14,855 nt of DNA, from NCBI GenBank assembly GCA_934122215.1, contig CAKOWF010000028.1, forward strand, positions 1 to 14,855, in the 5' to 3' direction. The notes beneath the pieces are model-generated. The model had not been told where the DNA came from. It saw only the letters and a list, made by a program, of their open reading frames with translations, and did not search any database. The number at the start of each line of letters is the position of its first letter. Position 1 is the stretch's first letter. The position numbers and the translations under genes are program-made. Origin of the DNA: an uncultured Bacilli bacterium. GTDB lineage: Bacteria > Bacillota_I > Bacilli_A > RF39 > UBA660. This document shows positions 13,413 through 14,855 of the stretch, one piece after another.

Positions 13413-13421
13413 TGATATATA
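13413..13421 (+). promoter_or_regulatory. Probable promoter of toxin-like peptide gene, copy 2
   Basis: Identical extended -10-like TGATATATA to that of copy 1, with no good -35. Confidence 0.4.
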
Positions 13422-13482
13422 TGAGAGCATATCTAATGCGTTAGTATATTCCTTGCTTTTCTTAGAAAGTGAGGTGGTAGTT

Positions 13483-13560
13483 ATGACACATAGAGAACAA
13501 AAACTTTATGTTATCATTTTACTCCTATTACTTTTAATATTTTATATTTTAAGTAAATAA
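13483..13560 (+). CDS. Toxin-like hydrophobic peptide (25 residues), copy 2
   Basis: The DNA of this gene, its ribosome binding site and its leader are identical to copy 1, so the same 25-residue single-span peptide is encoded. Perfect identity of coding and leader sequence, with divergence only downstream, points to a recent duplication or ongoing gene conversion of the toxin part. Convergent to sufB, whose stop lies about 130 bp downstream. Confidence 0.75.
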   Translation: MTHREQKLYVIILLLLLLIFYILSK

Positions 13561-13594
13561 AAAAATATCCTAACGCCACAGGGGGTCGTTAGGA
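13559..13594 (-). terminator. Terminator of antisense RNA, copy 2
   Basis: Same 8 bp TCCTAACG/CGTTAGGA stem (13568-13575 and 13587-13594) followed by seven Ts on the minus strand. Confidence 0.75.
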
Positions 13595-13642
13595 ATTATC
13601 CATAAAAGGAATATACCTAACATAGAACCATTAGGTATGTTC
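13559..13642 (-). ncRNA. Predicted antisense antitoxin RNA, copy 2 (about 84 nt)
   Basis: As in copy 1, a minus-strand promoter and terminator bracket an RNA antisense to the 3' end of the peptide mRNA. Its sequence differs from copy 1 in the middle region and in the hairpin loop. Ends are predicted. Confidence 0.65.
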
Positions 13643-13648
13643 TTTTTT
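13613..13648 (+). terminator. Terminator of peptide mRNA, copy 2
   Basis: ATACCTAA (13613-13620) pairs with TTAGGTAT (13631-13638) over a 10 nt loop and is followed by GTTC and six Ts, a better T run than in copy 1. Confidence 0.75.
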
Positions 13649-13677
13649 ATTATATACAATTTATATTATTTATACAA
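13649..13677 (-). promoter_or_regulatory. Promoter of antisense RNA, copy 2
   Basis: On the minus strand, TTGTAT (13672-13677) and TATAAT (13649-13654) are 17 bp apart. The -35 begins about 12 bp after the sufB stop codon, with no terminator between them, so sufB transcripts may also read into the antisense RNA. Confidence 0.7.
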
Positions 13678-13688
13678 TAGATTTTAAT

Positions 13689-14855
13689 TTAAAAATAATT
13701 TTTCATTAAATGATTTAATTCTACAGCATATTCCATAGGTAATTCTTCCTTAAATTTGTCTAAGAATCCCATTATTATTAATTCTTTAGCTTTTTCTTCA
13801 TTTATTCCTCTAGTCATTAAATAGAATAAATTTTCTTCACTTATTTTTGATACTGTAGCTTCATGTAATAATGTTGATGATGAGTTTTCTATTATATTAG
13901 TTGGTATTGTATCACTTTTAGATATTTCATCTAATAAAATAGTATCACATTTAATAGTACTTTTTGAATTAGTAGCATCTTTAGTTATTTTAACTAATCC
14001 TCTATATGTAGCATTACCACCTTTTAAAGCAATAGATTTACTTATAATATTACTTTCTGTTTCTGGATACAAATGAATCATTTTAGCTCCTGTATCTTGT
14101 ATTTGATTAGTAGTAGCAACTGCTATACTAATACAATTACCTTTAGCTCTTTTTCCATTTAAAATACATGCCGGATATTTCATATTAATACCAGATCCTA
14201 TATTTCCATCTATCCATTCCATCAATCCATTTTCTTCTACTATAGCTCTTTTAGTAACTAAATTATATAAATCTGTTGACCAGTTTTGTATTGTTGTATA
14301 TCTACATTTAGCATTCTTTTTTACATATATTTCTACTACTGCAGCATGTAGTGAATCACTTGTATAAGTAGGAGCAGTGCACCCTTCCATATAATGAAGT
14401 GAACTATTTTCATCTACTATGATAATTGTTCTTTCAAATTGTCCCATATTTTTAGTATTAATTCTAAAATAACTTTGTAAAGGTCTATCTATAGTAGTAT
14501 TTTTAGGAACATATATGAATGTACCACCACTCCATACAGCACCATTCAAAGCAGTATATTTATTTTCATCATATTTTACTAAATTATTAAAGTATTCTTT
14601 AAATAATTCTGGATATTTTTGTAAAGCTGTATCTGTTGAACAAAATATTACATTTTTTTCTTCTAATTCTTTTATCATATTGTGGTATACTACTTCACTT
14701 TCAAATTGAGCTCCTACACCATCTAAGTATTTTTTTTCAGATTCTATTAAACCTAAATCTTCAAATGTATCTTTTGCCTCTTTATTTACTTTATTCCAAT
14801 CATTTTCTTCTTTTTCTGTTATTCTTTTATAGTATGTTATTAAATCAAAATCTAA
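13689..14855 (-). CDS. sufB: Fe-S cluster assembly scaffold SufB, 5' end outside the window
   Basis: SufB forms the SufBC2D scaffold on which iron-sulphur clusters are built. The frame is open to the right edge, giving 388 residues of the usual 465 or so; about 75 N-terminal residues lie outside. The conserved run KYLDGVGAQFESEVVYHN precedes an internal Met at 14678 that is not the start. Further landmarks are ALNGAVWSGGTFIYVPK, SYFRINTKNMGQFERT, MEGCTAPTY, CRYTTIQNWSTDLYNLVTKR, EWIDGNIGS, DTILLDEISKSDTIP, HEATVSKISEENLFYLMTRGI and the end ELPMEYAVELN. In Firmicutes it is normally the last gene of a sufCDSUB operon, so the other suf genes should lie to the right. No terminator is seen after its stop; the antisense promoter of repeat copy 2 follows directly. 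Confidence 0.97.
   Translation of the reverse strand, partial: LDFDLITYYKRITEKEENDWNKVNKEAKDTFEDLGLIESEKKYLDGVGAQFESEVVYHNMIKELEEKNVIFCSTDTALQKYPELFKEYFNNLVKYDENKYTALNGAVWSGGTFIYVPKNTTIDRPLQSYFRINTKNMGQFERTIIIVDENSSLHYMEGCTAPTYTSDSLHAAVVEIYVKKNAKCRYTTIQNWSTDLYNLVTKRAIVEENGLMEWIDGNIGSGINMKYPACILNGKRAKGNCISIAVATTNQIQDTGAKMIHLYPETESNIISKSIALKGGNATYRGLVKITKDATNSKSTIKCDTILLDEISKSDTIPTNIIENSSSTLLHEATVSKISEENLFYLMTRGINEEKAKELIIMGFLDKFKEELPMEYAVELNHLMKNYF

Larger units (their letters stand above)
13390..13678 (+). repeat. Tandem element, copy 2 (289 bp)
   Basis: Second copy, offset by exactly 322 bp. It is identical to copy 1 up to 13596. It then differs between the two hairpins (TATCCATA against CCTTCCTAT), in the loop of the mRNA terminator (TAGAACC against TGAGCC), once in the T run and once in the antisense -35 box. 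Confidence 0.95.

Noticed and set aside
13161..13560. Fst/par-type toxin
   Set aside because: Fst systems use one shared bidirectional terminator and direct repeats so that the antitoxin can pair with the toxin leader. Here there are two separate terminators and the repeated segment is inverted, and the peptide does not resemble Fst.
13068..13678. CRISPR array
   Set aside because: Only two long copies with a 33 bp gap and internal gene structure; no short repeats with spacers and no cas genes.

Overview
The window is very AT-rich with tightly packed genes and looks like chromosomal DNA of a low-GC, host-associated Bacillota (an uncultured Bacilli or RF39-like lineage is my inference). It carries the sporulation gene spoIVA. 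SUF iron-sulphur machinery, acetate kinase, Der and EngB are housekeeping genes typical of such genomes. Tryptophan is encoded by TGG, so this is not the mycoplasma code, yet none of the genes ends in TGA.

Layout, left to right. (1) The 3' three-quarters of spoIVA (+) begins at the window edge, where its homology breaks abruptly at about base 58. (2) A leftward block holds, in transcription order, a VirB2/TrbC-like pilin gene with a cysteine-rich tail, engB, an unrecognised 148-residue gene, der and an orphan MraZ-like gene. Consensus promoters (TTGACA or TTGAAT, 17 bp, TATAAT or TATATT) precede the pilin, engB and mraZ-like genes. (3) A small rightward membrane-protein gene lies tail-to-tail with nrnA. 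(4) A leftward metabolic and translation block reads dus, lysS, a histidine phosphatase and an acetate kinase (ackA2), then a terminator, then a DUF4186-DUF1848 pair, a second acetate kinase (ackA1) and nrnA. (5) The 670 bp gap between dus and sufB holds two tandem copies of a 289 bp element. (6) The 3' part of sufB (-) runs off the right edge.

The most unusual content is the tandem element. Each copy encodes a 25-residue hydrophobic peptide with a strong ribosome binding site. A convergent, promoter-driven antisense RNA of about 84 nt overlaps the peptide mRNA's 3' end. Two interleaved hairpins act as intrinsic terminators, one for each strand. The mRNA 5' leader is complementary to its own 3' untranslated region over 15 bp with one bulge. 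This is the architecture of a type I toxin-antitoxin module. The first 207 bp of the two copies are identical, and nearly all differences fall inside the antisense overlap, as expected if each antitoxin RNA has become specific for its own toxin mRNA. I do not recognise the peptide as a member of a named toxin family; function is inferred from architecture.

Other points of note: two divergent ackA paralogues, one with a changed active-site residue; a 28 bp palindrome over the -10 and ribosome binding site of the 148-residue gene; and terminators built repeatedly into the last codons of genes.
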